64,000 nucleotides of DNA from JAXGPX01 sp040766745. Lineage in GTDB: Bacteria > Bacillota > Sulfobacillia > Fermentithermobacillales > Fermentithermobacillaceae. Under the pieces are notes generated by a model, which was not told the DNA's origin, ran no database searches, and worked only from the letters and a program-made list of their open reading frames with translations. Shown piece after piece: positions 16,725 to 25,813 of the stretch. The stretch covers positions 186,001-250,000 of the forward strand of contig JAXGPX010000002.1 in the NCBI GenBank assembly GCA_040766745.1, read 5' to 3'. Within the stretch, counting starts at the first letter, position 1, and every line of letters starts with the position of its first letter. A program made the position numbers and the translations under genes.

Positions 16725-19013
16725 CTATTTCTGATATTTTGGGCCAATCTCTGCCCTTCGAAGAAGGTTAGCGTTTGTCACAACGCTGATTGAGCTGGCC
16801 GCCATGGCGATTTCGGCAATTACAGGGTGTAAGAGGCCCAAAACAGCAAGGGGGATTGCGATTGTATTATAAATAAATGCCCAGAACAGGTTTTGCTTGA
16901 TCTTGCCGAACGTAGCTCTTGAAAGTTTTACAGCCATTACAACTCCTGATAAATCTCCTCTGACCAGGGTTATATCAGACGACTCAATGGCGATATCTGT
17001 GCCTGTCCCAATAGCTATGCCGACATTGGCCTGGGCAAGGGCAGGCGCATCGTTAATTCCGTCTCCTACCATTGCGACAACACCGAAATTTTTCTGAAGC
17101 CTAACAATCTCGTCTACCTTGCCTCCGGGCAAGACCTCTGCCAGGACATGGGTGATTCCTACCTTTTCCGCTATTGCAGCTGCAGTCCTCTGGTTGTCCC
17201 CTGTAATCATAGCCGTCTCTAGGCCCAGTTCTTGAAGCTCTCGAATTGCTTCTGCAGAATCTTCCTTGAGAGGATCAGAAACTGCTATCACACCTGCGGC
17301 TCTGCCCTGAACAGCCACATACATGGCTGTCTTGGCTTCTTTTTCAAACCTTGACACATGGGTCTCCAATGATGACGTATCTATGCCTGAACCATCCATT
17401 AACCGCTTGCTACCCACAAGAACTTCCTTGCCTTCCACTTTCCCTTTGACACCCTTACCGGTAATTGCAGAAAACTCTGCAGGTTCCACGATTGTAATTC
17501 CCCTGTCTCTGGCACCGGCAACGATAGCAGCTCCAAGAGGATGCTCTGAACCCCTTTCAAGGCTTGCCGCATACTTGAGCAATTGATCCTTGTCGAATCC
17601 TTGTGCAGTGACTGTATCAGTAACTTCCGGCTTACCTTTTGTAACTGTGCCTGTCTTGTCGAACACAACCATGCTGACATCTTTCATAGCCTGTATAGCT
17701 CCGCCTTTGCGGATTAACACGCCATTTTCGGCACCTATGCCGCTGCCAACCATTAGTGCAGTAGGAGTCGCAAGGCCCAGGGCACAAGGGCATGCAATGA
17801 CCAGCACAGCAATGGCCGCCGAAAATGCCAGGGTTACTCGCCCCAGCGAAGGGTTAATCCACGGTATATAGCCTGCTGCCCATGTAGCCACTGACTGCAT
17901 TGTGCTTGGGAACACAAGCCATACCGCCAAAGTAATGGCGGCAATCGCCAGGACAACAGGAACAAAAACCCCTGTAACCCTGTCAGCCAGTTCCTGAATA
18001 GGCACTTTGGTTCCTTGAGCCTCTTCCACCAGCTTAATAACTTGAGCCAGGAATGTATCTTTCCCAACCCTAGTTGCCCTCACTTTGACCAGGCCATTTT
18101 GGTTCACTGTTGCACCGATCATTTCATCACCTATGGTTTTATTTACAGGCATAGACTCACCTGTGGCCATAGACTCATCTACACTGGTGTTTCCCTCAAC
18201 AACCACACCGTCTGTGGGAATTTTCTCTCCTGGCCTTACAACCATGATATGGCCAGGCTTAACCTGGTCTATTGCAATCTGCCTCTCAACCCCGTTTTCA
18301 ATAACTGAGGCTGTCCTGGCACCCAGTTCCAGTAGCCTCTTGATAGCCTGGGAAGCCTTTCCCTTGGCCGTCTCTTCAATGTACCTTCCTGTAAGGTGAA
18401 AAGACATTATCATGGCAGCCACCCCGGCATAATTGGCTACAGGAACAAAAAACGAAGCAGGGCCGGTCAGGATTGCGGCACCTGTTCCAATGGCTATCAG
18501 TACGTCCATATTTGCGCTGCCATGAGAAACTGCCCTGTACCCAGTCTTAAATGTATTCCTTCCAAAAACCAAAAGGGGCGGGACAGCCAGTACTATTTGG
18601 CCAAGGTTGAAAACTACCTGGTTTGGCCACATAATTCCCATAATCATCTCAGGGAGCATCCAGAGCATTATTGGAACAGTAAAAATCCATGACCCCAGCA
18701 TCTTCCTTCTGGCCGCCTCAATCTTCCTTGTATCTTGATCTTCAACGTCTGTAATTCTGTCGTCTTCGCCGGCCTTATGGTAGCAGCCTACTTCTAACAC
18801 TTCATAACCTACCGATTCCACGACCCTGGCCAGGTTACCCGGGCCGGTTACAGTGGAATCATATTCGACAACGGCTGTATCGGTGGCAAAATTTACTGCA
18901 GCACTCAAAACTCCATCTGCTTTGCCAAGAGCTCTCTCTATGGCAGCAGCACATGATGCACAGCTCATTCCCTCAAGCCGCAAAGTAGCTTTCTCCATGG
19001 TCTTGTGGCCCAT
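16725..19013 (-). CDS. copA: Copper-exporting P1B-type ATPase
   Basis: A heavy-metal P-type ATPase of about 762 residues. It has one N-terminal heavy-metal-binding domain (GMSCASC at residues 15-21), eight membrane helices, the ion-binding CPC motif in CPCALGLATP, phosphorylation site DKTGTVTKG, the SEHPLG nucleotide motif, and GDGINDAPAL. The CPC and the conserved membrane Asn/Met-Ser residues mark it as Cu(I)-exporting in the plasma membrane. I choose the ATG at 19013 with AGGGGG seven bases upstream; the ATG at 19043 lies within the probable operator. No copper chaperone or CsoR/CopY gene adjoins it. A promoter and palindromic operator are visible upstream at 19042-19090. Confidence 0.95.
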   Translation of the reverse strand: MGHKTMEKATLRLEGMSCASCAAAIERALGKADGVLSAAVNFATDTAVVEYDSTVTGPGNLARVVESVGYEVLEVGCYHKAGEDDRITDVEDQDTRKIEAARRKMLGSWIFTVPIMLWMLPEMIMGIMWPNQVVFNLGQIVLAVPPLLVFGRNTFKTGYRAVSHGSANMDVLIAIGTGAAILTGPASFFVPVANYAGVAAMIMSFHLTGRYIEETAKGKASQAIKRLLELGARTASVIENGVERQIAIDQVKPGHIMVVRPGEKIPTDGVVVEGNTSVDESMATGESMPVNKTIGDEMIGATVNQNGLVKVRATRVGKDTFLAQVIKLVEEAQGTKVPIQELADRVTGVFVPVVLAIAAITLAVWLVFPSTMQSVATWAAGYIPWINPSLGRVTLAFSAAIAVLVIACPCALGLATPTALMVGSGIGAENGVLIRKGGAIQAMKDVSMVVFDKTGTVTKGKPEVTDTVTAQGFDKDQLLKYAASLERGSEHPLGAAIVAGARDRGITIVEPAEFSAITGKGVKGKVEGKEVLVGSKRLMDGSGIDTSSLETHVSRFEKEAKTAMYVAVQGRAAGVIAVSDPLKEDSAEAIRELQELGLETAMITGDNQRTAAAIAEKVGITHVLAEVLPGGKVDEIVRLQKNFGVVAMVGDGINDAPALAQANVGIAIGTGTDIAIESSDITLVRGDLSGVVMAVKLSRATFGKIKQNLFWAFIYNTIAIPLAVLGLLHPVIAEIAMAASSISVVTNANLLRRAEIGPKYQK

Positions 19014-19041
19014 GTTTGAACCCCCTTCAAACCCCGATACC

Positions 19042-19090
19042 ATACCGGGGTATACTACCTCAAATTACCCCTGCCTTGGTTTTTTGTCAA
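19042..19090 (-). promoter_or_regulatory. copA promoter with CsoR-like operator
   Basis: On the minus strand TTGACA (19085-19090), a 17-base spacer and TAATTT (19062-19067) form a sigma-A promoter. The palindrome ATACC-GG-GGTAT (19042-19053) covers the expected transcription start region. It resembles the GC-rich, TAC/GTA-flanked operators of copper regulators. The match to CsoR is by resemblance only. Confidence 0.55.
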
Positions 19091-19238
19091 TACAGAATCT
19101 ACCCGGATCTCCCGAACTGAAATCTCGACGCTTAGATTTCCAAAACATATGCCCACCCATTTTTCCCAAGATCAAATAGAAGGAAACCATTTGGTGCATA
19201 GCGAAAATCAACGTGACAATCGAGAAGGGAGCGCGGTT

Positions 19239-20696
19239 ATGTTCAATTGCAAGAGTTTTATCCCAATTGAAGTACCTGATGACAATACTGTACTTGAAGA
19301 CTGCAGCGCAATCATAGTAGGAAAGAAAGCATCTGCCACAGGCGAAGTCCTCTTTGGCCACAATGAGGACGACAGGGGAAATAATGTGATGGTACAGTAC
19401 AGAGTACCTAGGGGAACCCATGAACCTGGACAATTCCTCACTTTTGAACCGGAATGCGCCAGGATTCCACAGGTTGAGCAAACCTGGGCATATTTCTGGT
19501 CGGAAACAAGGGCAAACTGGAAGGCATCGTTCAGCGACACTTTCATCAATGAATGGGGCGTGGCTATAGCAAGCGACAGCTGCTCCAACTCAAGAGAGGA
19601 CCGGCCCGAACTCACAAATGGGGGTATTGGGTACGGCCTGGGCCACATTGTTGCCCAAAGAGCCAAAACAGCAAGGGAAGGCGTTGAGATTGCCGCAAGC
19701 CTGGTAGATCATTATGGATACACTGCATCGGGACGGGCATACCAGATTGTAGACAATAACGAGGGCTGGGTGTTTCAGGTAGTCAAAGGAAAACACTACG
19801 TAGCCAGAAGAGTACCTGACGACGAAGTAATGTTCATCCCAAACTGGTACACTATTCATGGTGTTGATCTTTCTGACAAAGAGAATTACATTGCATCTGG
19901 GGACCTTATTACCTACGCCGAAGGCCGGGGCTGGTACACGCCGAAAACCCCAGGGGACTACAGCGACTTCGATTTCGCTGTCTCTTACCAGGACCCAAAT
20001 CAAAAACAAGACGGCAATATTGTGCGCCACAAGAACGCACTAAGGCTCATTCTGGGTAAGGACCCTGAAGACGTGCGTGCATTTTCTGTAAAACCGCCGC
20101 GAAAACTAGATATCGATGATGTCAAGAAAATCCTGAGAACTCACTATGAGGGTACTGAGGATGACATCTCAAACGGCTACTCTCTCAATCCCCACAGGAC
20201 AGGAAAGCGTACTATTTGCACAGGAACTACTTTGGAAAGTTTCATCATTCAATTCAGGGAACAGCCCCAATTTACATGTGTCTGGCGAGCAATACTGAAT
20301 CCTTGCACCAGCCCCTATGTGCCTTGGTATCTCGGGAGTACAAAAGTCCCTGCCGGCTACAGCTGGATCTTGCCCCAGACAGCTATGGCCAACCATTTTG
20401 ACGTTCCCACAGCGGATCTGTCATACCGTCCGGGGCGTGCATGGTGGGCATTCCAGGATGTTCAGGATCTGGCTGACGCTGAATACGCTTCCTATATTGA
20501 AGAAATTACATCCAGGCGGGATGCCCTGGAAAACCAGTGGTCAGAGTATCAACCCGAAATTGAGTCTGCAGCCCTGGAAGCATTCAGGGAAGATCCTGAT
20601 AAGGCTGCAGCTATGCTGACAGACTACACTAATCGCCAGGCAGGCCTGGCGTGGCGCAGCTGGAGGGCGCTGTTCAATGAGTTGCTCAAACTCTAA
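19239..20696 (+). CDS. C69-family dipeptidase (PepD-like)
   Basis: A 485-residue N-terminal-nucleophile hydrolase of peptidase family C69, whose members cleave dipeptides. The likely nucleophile is Cys22 in LEDCSAIIVGKKAS, which would be exposed by removal of a 21-residue propeptide. GEVLFGHNEDD, typical of the family, follows. Later blocks FSDTFINEWGVAIASDSC and GYGLGHIVAQRAKTAREGV also match. I chose the ATG at 19239 with GGGAG about seven bases upstream; the frame extends to 19149 without a ribosome site. No clear signal peptide, so probably cytoplasmic. It is a single-gene unit between copA and glmM with its own terminator, and fits peptide utilisation. Confidence 0.88.
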   Translation: MFNCKSFIPIEVPDDNTVLEDCSAIIVGKKASATGEVLFGHNEDDRGNNVMVQYRVPRGTHEPGQFLTFEPECARIPQVEQTWAYFWSETRANWKASFSDTFINEWGVAIASDSCSNSREDRPELTNGGIGYGLGHIVAQRAKTAREGVEIAASLVDHYGYTASGRAYQIVDNNEGWVFQVVKGKHYVARRVPDDEVMFIPNWYTIHGVDLSDKENYIASGDLITYAEGRGWYTPKTPGDYSDFDFAVSYQDPNQKQDGNIVRHKNALRLILGKDPEDVRAFSVKPPRKLDIDDVKKILRTHYEGTEDDISNGYSLNPHRTGKRTICTGTTLESFIIQFREQPQFTCVWRAILNPCTSPYVPWYLGSTKVPAGYSWILPQTAMANHFDVPTADLSYRPGRAWWAFQDVQDLADAEYASYIEEITSRRDALENQWSEYQPEIESAALEAFREDPDKAAAMLTDYTNRQAGLAWRSWRALFNELLKL

Positions 20697-20714
20697 ATAG
20701 GGGCTGTAGGGCTG

Positions 20715-20749
20715 AAAGGGGGCCTCACCCAAGGGGGGGCCCCTTTTAT
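20715..20749. terminator. Intrinsic terminator between dipeptidase and glmM
   Basis: AAAGGGGGCC pairs with GGCCCCTTT across a short loop, followed by TTTTATT on the plus strand, 18 bases after the dipeptidase stop. Convergent glmM ends 22 bases further on and may share it. Confidence 0.8.
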
Positions 20750-20770
20750 TATCCAATCCGTTCAAAACGC

Positions 20771-22114
20771 CTAAGGCTGTAAACTACCTGTGCTTTCCCT
20801 CTTGATAACTGCCTCAAGATAGTCTATACAGTCCTTAACCAGCGATCCATCCTCAGATTCAACCATTATCCGAACCACAGGCTCTGTGCCAGAAGGCCTG
20901 ACGAGCACCCGTCCAACCCCTGACAGGGTCTCAGCAGCCTTCTCAATGGCTTCCTGAACCCTGGGAAGTTTTACTACTTGTCTTGGCGCCGGAACCCTAA
21001 CATTAACCAACACCTGGGGAATTTCTTCTACAACCGACGCAAGGGTAGATAGCCTGGAATCGGACATAGCAAGCACTTCTGCCAGAAGAAGGGATGTAAG
21101 CATTCCATCTCCCCCCTTCAGAATATCGCTGAAAATAATGTGGCCCGATTGCTCACCGCCCAGAGAATATCCGTCCCTGTCCATCTCCTCAAGAACAAAC
21201 CGGTCTCCTACCGGCGTCCTGAGCAATGTAATCCCGTGGGAAGAAAGACACCTTTCAAGTCCGAAGTTTGCCATTACCGTACCTACAACAGTATTCTTGG
21301 ACAAGCGGCCTTTTTTCACCATATCAAGAGCCATAATGGCCATTATGTGATCGCCGGTTAGGACGTTGCCATGCTCATCTACGGCAATACACCTGTCGCC
21401 GTCTCCGTCATAGGCAAACCCGGCATCGTATTTCCCGCGGGCCACTTCCCGTGCCAAATGTGATGGGTGGGTAGAACCACACCCAGCATTTATATTCAGG
21501 CCATCAGGACTGGAGTTCAAAAAGTCTACAGCAGGGCAGACGGCCTTCCACACCCTGGGTGCCAGGCAAGACGCTGATCCGTTGGCAGTATCAACCAGAA
21601 TTCTCAACCGGGATAAGTCGGCTTTGGGCAACCCGCTTAAGAATTCTACATAATGGCTGACAAGCCGGCTACCGTCAATGGCCCTTCCTATTCCGTTTGC
21701 AGTAGGTGAAACCCCACCGGCAGTCTGGCCCAGGATCATCTCTGAAAATTGTAACTCCAGTTGATCAGGGATCTTCTTGCCATCAGGCCCAAATACTTTA
21801 AGGCCGTTGTACTCAAAAGAGTTGTGGGAAGCAGAGATCATCACACCTCCACCCAGGTTGAAGTGGCTTACAATAAAGGACAGCCCAGGTGTGGTTACAA
21901 TGCCCAGGTGTACTACATCCCTGCCTGTTGAGGTAATACCTGCAACCAGAGATGCCTCAAGCATATCCCCGGAAATCCTGGTATCTTTACCAACGGCTAT
22001 TTTCTCGCCTGGAGAAAGACAAGAACCTGCAGCCCTGCCAAGTTCAAAAGCAATCTTACATGTTAAGTCGCTGTTTGCAATGCCTCGAATACCATCGGTT
22101 CCAAATAGATTCAT
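20771..22114 (-). CDS. glmM: Phosphoglucosamine mutase
   Basis: A 447-residue GlmM that converts glucosamine-6-phosphate to glucosamine-1-phosphate for UDP-GlcNAc and peptidoglycan synthesis. Motifs: FGTDGIRG at residues 4-11, catalytic phosphoserine Ser96 in ISASHN, metal-binding DGDGDRC in the middle, GGEQSGH for sugar binding, and RPSGTEPVVR near the C terminus for phosphate binding. The length is normal. The ATG at 22114 has GGGG eight bases upstream. It follows cdaA-cdaR, the order conserved in Firmicutes, where CdaA and GlmM proteins interact to modulate c-di-AMP synthesis. Confidence 0.97.
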   Translation of the reverse strand: MNLFGTDGIRGIANSDLTCKIAFELGRAAGSCLSPGEKIAVGKDTRISGDMLEASLVAGITSTGRDVVHLGIVTTPGLSFIVSHFNLGGGVMISASHNSFEYNGLKVFGPDGKKIPDQLELQFSEMILGQTAGGVSPTANGIGRAIDGSRLVSHYVEFLSGLPKADLSRLRILVDTANGSASCLAPRVWKAVCPAVDFLNSSPDGLNINAGCGSTHPSHLAREVARGKYDAGFAYDGDGDRCIAVDEHGNVLTGDHIMAIMALDMVKKGRLSKNTVVGTVMANFGLERCLSSHGITLLRTPVGDRFVLEEMDRDGYSLGGEQSGHIIFSDILKGGDGMLTSLLLAEVLAMSDSRLSTLASVVEEIPQVLVNVRVPAPRQVVKLPRVQEAIEKAAETLSGVGRVLVRPSGTEPVVRIMVESEDGSLVKDCIDYLEAVIKRESTGSLQP

Positions 22115-22177
22115 GCCTAAAGCCCCTTTAGATGCTGGAAATGTGCCCCGTTTCTCGGCGGCTGTTGAAACCGCGTA

Positions 22178-23392
22178 TTACCGTCTTGTAAGGGTCAGTT
22201 TGACACGAGGCGGCCTTATGTCAATTTGAACATTGTCAGTCTCAATGCCATCAGGAGCCTGGATCTTGTATGCAACTACCAAATCTGTTGTACCTTCTGT
22301 TCTGCCCTGGGCATCAATATAGACTGTTATGTCACTTCGCCTGATTTGGCTAAGGATATCGCTTCTCCCTGTAAGGACAACGCCAACCGTAGTCGGGTCA
22401 ATACCCCAGGTATATCCTACAGGAGGAGATTCCAATTGAACGATCATACCATCATAGGTTTGTGTCTTGATATCTTCAACAATATCAACTTGCACTAAAA
22501 CCTGTCCATTCTGGACAGTGACCCCCTTTGGCAGGTTAAGGGAAGCCTGGTGCAGGAAAGTGCCGTCCTTCCCACTTACGTCAATGGCCTGGGTTGCCAA
22601 CCAACTTAATGAGTCAAGAATCCTCTGCTCAGCTCTTATCTTGACCGTGTTAGGGTTTATGGTAATTGGCCCAACTTTGTATCCGGGCCTTGGAGTTCCG
22701 GTAACCACGGCTTGTACAGGTATGGTTTTAGACGGGGGCAGAGAGTTCAAAGGAACAGTCACCTCGATCTCCCCGGGATTAACCTTTACCCCTTCAACTT
22801 CAGCCCCCACCGAGTCCTTCGCAGACAACTTGATTGATGTAGTCACTGCATTGCTGGCTCCTGATATGTCTACCGTCCCTTGAACGTACTTGACTCTGTC
22901 AACCAGTCTTCTGGGCCCGGTTATGTTTACAATACCCACTGACGGGACTGGAGTGCCTTGCTCAAAGTCTTCGCCCGGAACCCCATGTACATCAACAGAA
23001 ACTCCTACATCGGCAGAGGCCATAACATCAAGTTCAAACGATACTCGCTTGGGGTTAATCTCAACTACTTTGACGCCGTATGGAGGGTCAACAGTAATAT
23101 CTGCAGTAAAAACCCCTGTTCCCGCTTGAGACAGATCAGCTTCTGCCGCAAGAGTATCTTTGTTGATCTCATCAAGGGTCCTGGACCTGCCTTCGAATGT
23201 AACGTTTATTTTTGAAGGGTTGGTTGAAACAATTATTGCTTCGCCTTGAACGTTCTTGGGAACAACTTCGACAGCGAAAACCCGCCTCTCCAACGGATTC
23301 TTGTCATTGAATACCTGAACCCATACAATCAAAGCCAGGATTAAGGCAATAATTTTAGGTGTAACATCTTTTGAAAGCGCCTTCTGTATCAT
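22178..23392 (-). CDS. cdaR: CdaA regulatory protein with YbbR domains
   Basis: A 404-residue membrane-anchored regulator of diadenylate cyclase. One N-terminal transmembrane helix (IIALILALIVWVQVFN) is followed by four tandem YbbR repeats of about 80-90 residues outside the membrane. Recurrent features are KINVTFEGR, VNITGP, VKVNPGEIEVTVPL and GVVLTGR. The start ATG overlaps the cdaA stop by 4 bases (23389-23392), so the two are translationally coupled. It sits between cdaA and glmM as in Bacillus. Confidence 0.93.
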   Translation of the reverse strand: MIQKALSKDVTPKIIALILALIVWVQVFNDKNPLERRVFAVEVVPKNVQGEAIIVSTNPSKINVTFEGRSRTLDEINKDTLAAEADLSQAGTGVFTADITVDPPYGVKVVEINPKRVSFELDVMASADVGVSVDVHGVPGEDFEQGTPVPSVGIVNITGPRRLVDRVKYVQGTVDISGASNAVTTSIKLSAKDSVGAEVEGVKVNPGEIEVTVPLNSLPPSKTIPVQAVVTGTPRPGYKVGPITINPNTVKIRAEQRILDSLSWLATQAIDVSGKDGTFLHQASLNLPKGVTVQNGQVLVQVDIVEDIKTQTYDGMIVQLESPPVGYTWGIDPTTVGVVLTGRSDILSQIRRSDITVYIDAQGRTEGTTDLVVAYKIQAPDGIETDNVQIDIRPPRVKLTLTRR

Positions 23393-24216
23393 TTCTGCGA
23401 CCCCCGGTTGAAGATCTGAGATGCAGGTTGTGGGTCAAGCGTCTCAGTTAGCTTATCCTTCAGTGTCTTGGCATCAAGCCCTCGTATCAATCTTCCGCCG
23501 GCTGCTAAAGACACTGTTCCGGTCTCTTCTGATACTACTACGGCCAGTGCGTCTGATACCTGGGTTATCCCTATGGCGGCCCTGTGCCTTGAGCCCAATT
23601 CCACAGTAACAGGGTCCTGGGTAGACGGAAGGAAACTTGCAGCAACAACCACTCTGTCCCCTCTTATTATGACGGCACCATCATGAAGGGGGCTCCCGGA
23701 AACGAAAATATTCTCAAGAAGTTCGCTGCTAACAAGGCCATCTATGCGGACAGCATCTTCCATGTATTCTTCAAGGCCTGTTTCCCGTTCTATAACAATC
23801 AAGGCACCGGTTCTTTCTGAAGACATGTCAAAACAGGCAGTAACCAGCTCCTCTACTATTTTCTCAGTAGCCTCGCCCTGAGGCCTGAACATAGAACGGG
23901 CAAATAGGCTTCCACGCCCAATTTGCTCAAGCCCTCGCCTTAATTCGGGCTGAAATACAACAGGCAGAGCCACCAGAAGCATGGTCCTTAACTGAACCAG
24001 AAGCCAGTTCACAGTATAAAGCCTGGCCCATTCGGTCAAGGATACAAGAACTAATAAGAACGCGACCCCTTTTAGAAGCTGAATGGCTCTGGTGCCACGA
24101 ATAAGGGTGAATACCTTATAGAAGAAATAGGCAACCACCGCAATATCTACTATAGCCAAGAGAATATCCTGCCATGTAAAGAACCACCGCAGTTGCTCTA
24201 GCAAATGACTGTCCAC
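23389..24216 (-). CDS. cdaA: Diadenylate cyclase CdaA
   Basis: A membrane diadenylate cyclase of about 275 residues that makes c-di-AMP from two ATP, controlling potassium and wall homeostasis. Three transmembrane helices occupy the first 90 or so residues (ILLAIVDIAVVAYFFY, AIQLLKGVAFLLVLV, a third near MLLVALPVVF). The DisA-N/DAC domain follows, with PLHDGAVIIRGDRV and GSRHRAAIGIT as substrate-binding motifs. The start is uncertain: a GTG at 24216, a TTG at 24204 with AAAGGG about 13 bases upstream, and a TTG at 24252 are all possible. First gene of cdaA-cdaR-glmM; divergent from the gene at 24397. Confidence 0.93.
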   Translation of the reverse strand: MDSHLLEQLRWFFTWQDILLAIVDIAVVAYFFYKVFTLIRGTRAIQLLKGVAFLLVLVSLTEWARLYTVNWLLVQLRTMLLVALPVVFQPELRRGLEQIGRGSLFARSMFRPQGEATEKIVEELVTACFDMSSERTGALIVIERETGLEEYMEDAVRIDGLVSSELLENIFVSGSPLHDGAVIIRGDRVVVAASFLPSTQDPVTVELGSRHRAAIGITQVSDALAVVVSEETGTVSLAAGGRLIRGLDAKTLKDKLTETLDPQPASQIFNRGSQK

Positions 24217-24396
24217 ACCCTTTCTGTTACATATAGAATAACATTCGCCCAAAAAACCGAGAACCCTTTTCCGAAAAGTTTTCCACCCTCATCATTGCCA
24301 TGATTTGGCAACCGGTATCCCCAGATGTTGTTTTCTTTTGACTTCGATTGTGTATTATTGGTAGTAGGATAATAATCGCAAAGGGGATGATCAAAG

Positions 24397-24954
24397 GTGA
24401 CTGTGTATTTTGACAGGCCCGGCCGTGAGAATACAGGCCAAGTAGCGGTGTTGGCCCTGAATCGAGCCAAAGAACTGGGGATACAGTACATAGTCGTAGC
24501 TTCAAATACAGGGTATACTGCTGATTTTTTTGCCGGCAAGGGAATCAAGGCTGTATGTGTAACCCACCACATTGGTTTTCGTGAACCCGGTTCTGACGAA
24601 ATGAGTGCCGAAACAAGGGAAAACCTGAAATCTCAGGGAGTAGAATTGTTGACCACTACCCACCTTTTTGGCAACGTCGAAAGGGCAGTAACCAATAAAT
24701 TCGGAGGCCTTTACCCCGGTGGGCTGATTTCCCATACTTTGCGTATGTTTTCCCAGGGAACGAAAGTTGCTGTAGAGATTGCAGTCATGGCTCTTGACGC
24801 AGGGCTGATTCCCTTTGGCGAGCCGGTTATTGCCGTAGGCGGCTCTGGAAGAGGGGCTGATACGGCTGTGGTACTTACCCCTGCGCACGCAAAGGCAATA
24901 TTCGATACTGAAATTCTTGAGATAATCTGTAAACCCCGTAGGCCCAAGGAGTAA
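24397..24954 (+). CDS. Stand-alone pyruvate-kinase C-terminal-like domain protein
   Basis: A 185-residue protein matching the alpha/beta C-terminal domain of pyruvate kinase (PK_C) without the catalytic barrel. Recognisable features are the RAKELGIQYIVVASNTGYTA strand-turn-helix near the N terminus, and GEPVIAVGGSGRGADTAVVL near the C terminus, equivalent to the allosteric ligand pocket in pyruvate kinase. Such single domains are annotated in many Clostridia and archaea; their role is unknown, and sensing a phosphorylated metabolite is a guess. The GTG at 24397 has AAGGGG ten bases upstream; a second GTG at 24403 is possible. It is 23 bases before the cupin isomerase gene, probably one operon continuing to whiA. 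Confidence 0.8.
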   Translation: MTVYFDRPGRENTGQVAVLALNRAKELGIQYIVVASNTGYTADFFAGKGIKAVCVTHHIGFREPGSDEMSAETRENLKSQGVELLTTTHLFGNVERAVTNKFGGLYPGGLISHTLRMFSQGTKVAVEIAVMALDAGLIPFGEPVIAVGGSGRGADTAVVLTPAHAKAIFDTEILEIICKPRRPKE

Positions 24955-24977
24955 AGCATCAAATGGAGGACAGCAAA

Positions 24978-25778
24978 ATGGTTAACCTTTCTGAACTTGC
25001 AGGATTTCCAGTTACACTTAGAACAGACGGGTTCCTTGAATTCGGCCCGGGCGTAATGGCTCCGGACCCTGAGCCCAGAACACGGGTGGATATTGCTGAA
25101 GTACTTCTCTACCCGGAGCAAGGCGGCCCTGATGTTCTGTACTACATGTACAGGGGCACAGGCCTCGACAGTGACAGAATGGCCATGGTTAACTCAGGGC
25201 TCCGGTATGACATAACCGTTATCCATCCAGGCAAAATCGGTTCAGAATACATTAAGACACTCGGGCACTACCACCCAATGGCGCCAGGGCAGCTTTATAC
25301 CTACCCAGAAATATACCAGGTGCTTCACGGCAAGGCCCATTTTCTTATGCAAAAAGGCGGAGACGTAACAGGTGAGATTCAGGACTTTGCCGTAGCAGAT
25401 TTCGAAAAAGGCGACATCCTGTTAATCCCGCCGTTCTATGGGCATGTAACAGTCAATCCCGGAAACGAACCCCTAGTTATGGCTAACTGGATAGCCAGGG
25501 ATTTTTCATCAGTTTATGAGCCTATTCGAGCAAGAAAAGGAATAGCGTACTATAATGTTGAATATAAGAACCAGAGCATTTTCATGCCCAATGACAGTTA
25601 CGGCAGCCATCCCAAGCCGCGACTGCAAGAACCGGGTGACTTACCTCAGTTTGGCTTGCATCGTGGGAAGAGTATGTATAAGTCGTGGCAAGAAGATGCA
25701 GACTTGCATTTCCTTGTTAAGCCAAACCTGTACGCCGGCATATGGAGATCTATGGGCATTAAAGCCGAACACGGTTAG
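24978..25778 (+). CDS. Archaeal-type (cupin) glucose-6-phosphate isomerase
   Basis: A roughly 266-residue cupin phosphoglucose isomerase, unrelated in fold to bacterial Pgi. Metal-binding cupin residues are visible: HYHP, then the glutamate in YPEIYQVLHGKAHFLMQ, and a later His in YGHVTVN. IHPGKIGSEYIKTLGHYHP and MANWIARDF are typical of the family (Pfam GPI). It interconverts glucose-6-phosphate and fructose-6-phosphate. The family is common in Euryarchaeota, and bacterial members are usually explained by transfer. The ATG at 24978 has GGAGG eight bases upstream; an earlier ATG at 24963 overlaps that site. It is co-directional with the PK-C-like gene and with rapZ-yvcK-whiA. Confidence 0.88.
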   Translation: MVNLSELAGFPVTLRTDGFLEFGPGVMAPDPEPRTRVDIAEVLLYPEQGGPDVLYYMYRGTGLDSDRMAMVNSGLRYDITVIHPGKIGSEYIKTLGHYHPMAPGQLYTYPEIYQVLHGKAHFLMQKGGDVTGEIQDFAVADFEKGDILLIPPFYGHVTVNPGNEPLVMANWIARDFSSVYEPIRARKGIAYYNVEYKNQSIFMPNDSYGSHPKPRLQEPGDLPQFGLHRGKSMYKSWQEDADLHFLVKPNLYAGIWRSMGIKAEHG

Positions 25779-25813
25779 TTTCGATTTTTGTCCGGATCGA
25801 GGTTGAATGATTC

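Noticed and set aside
23389..24252. Firm start codon for cdaA
   Set aside because: Three alternative non-ATG starts exist and none has a clearly better ribosome site; the chosen start is a placeholder.
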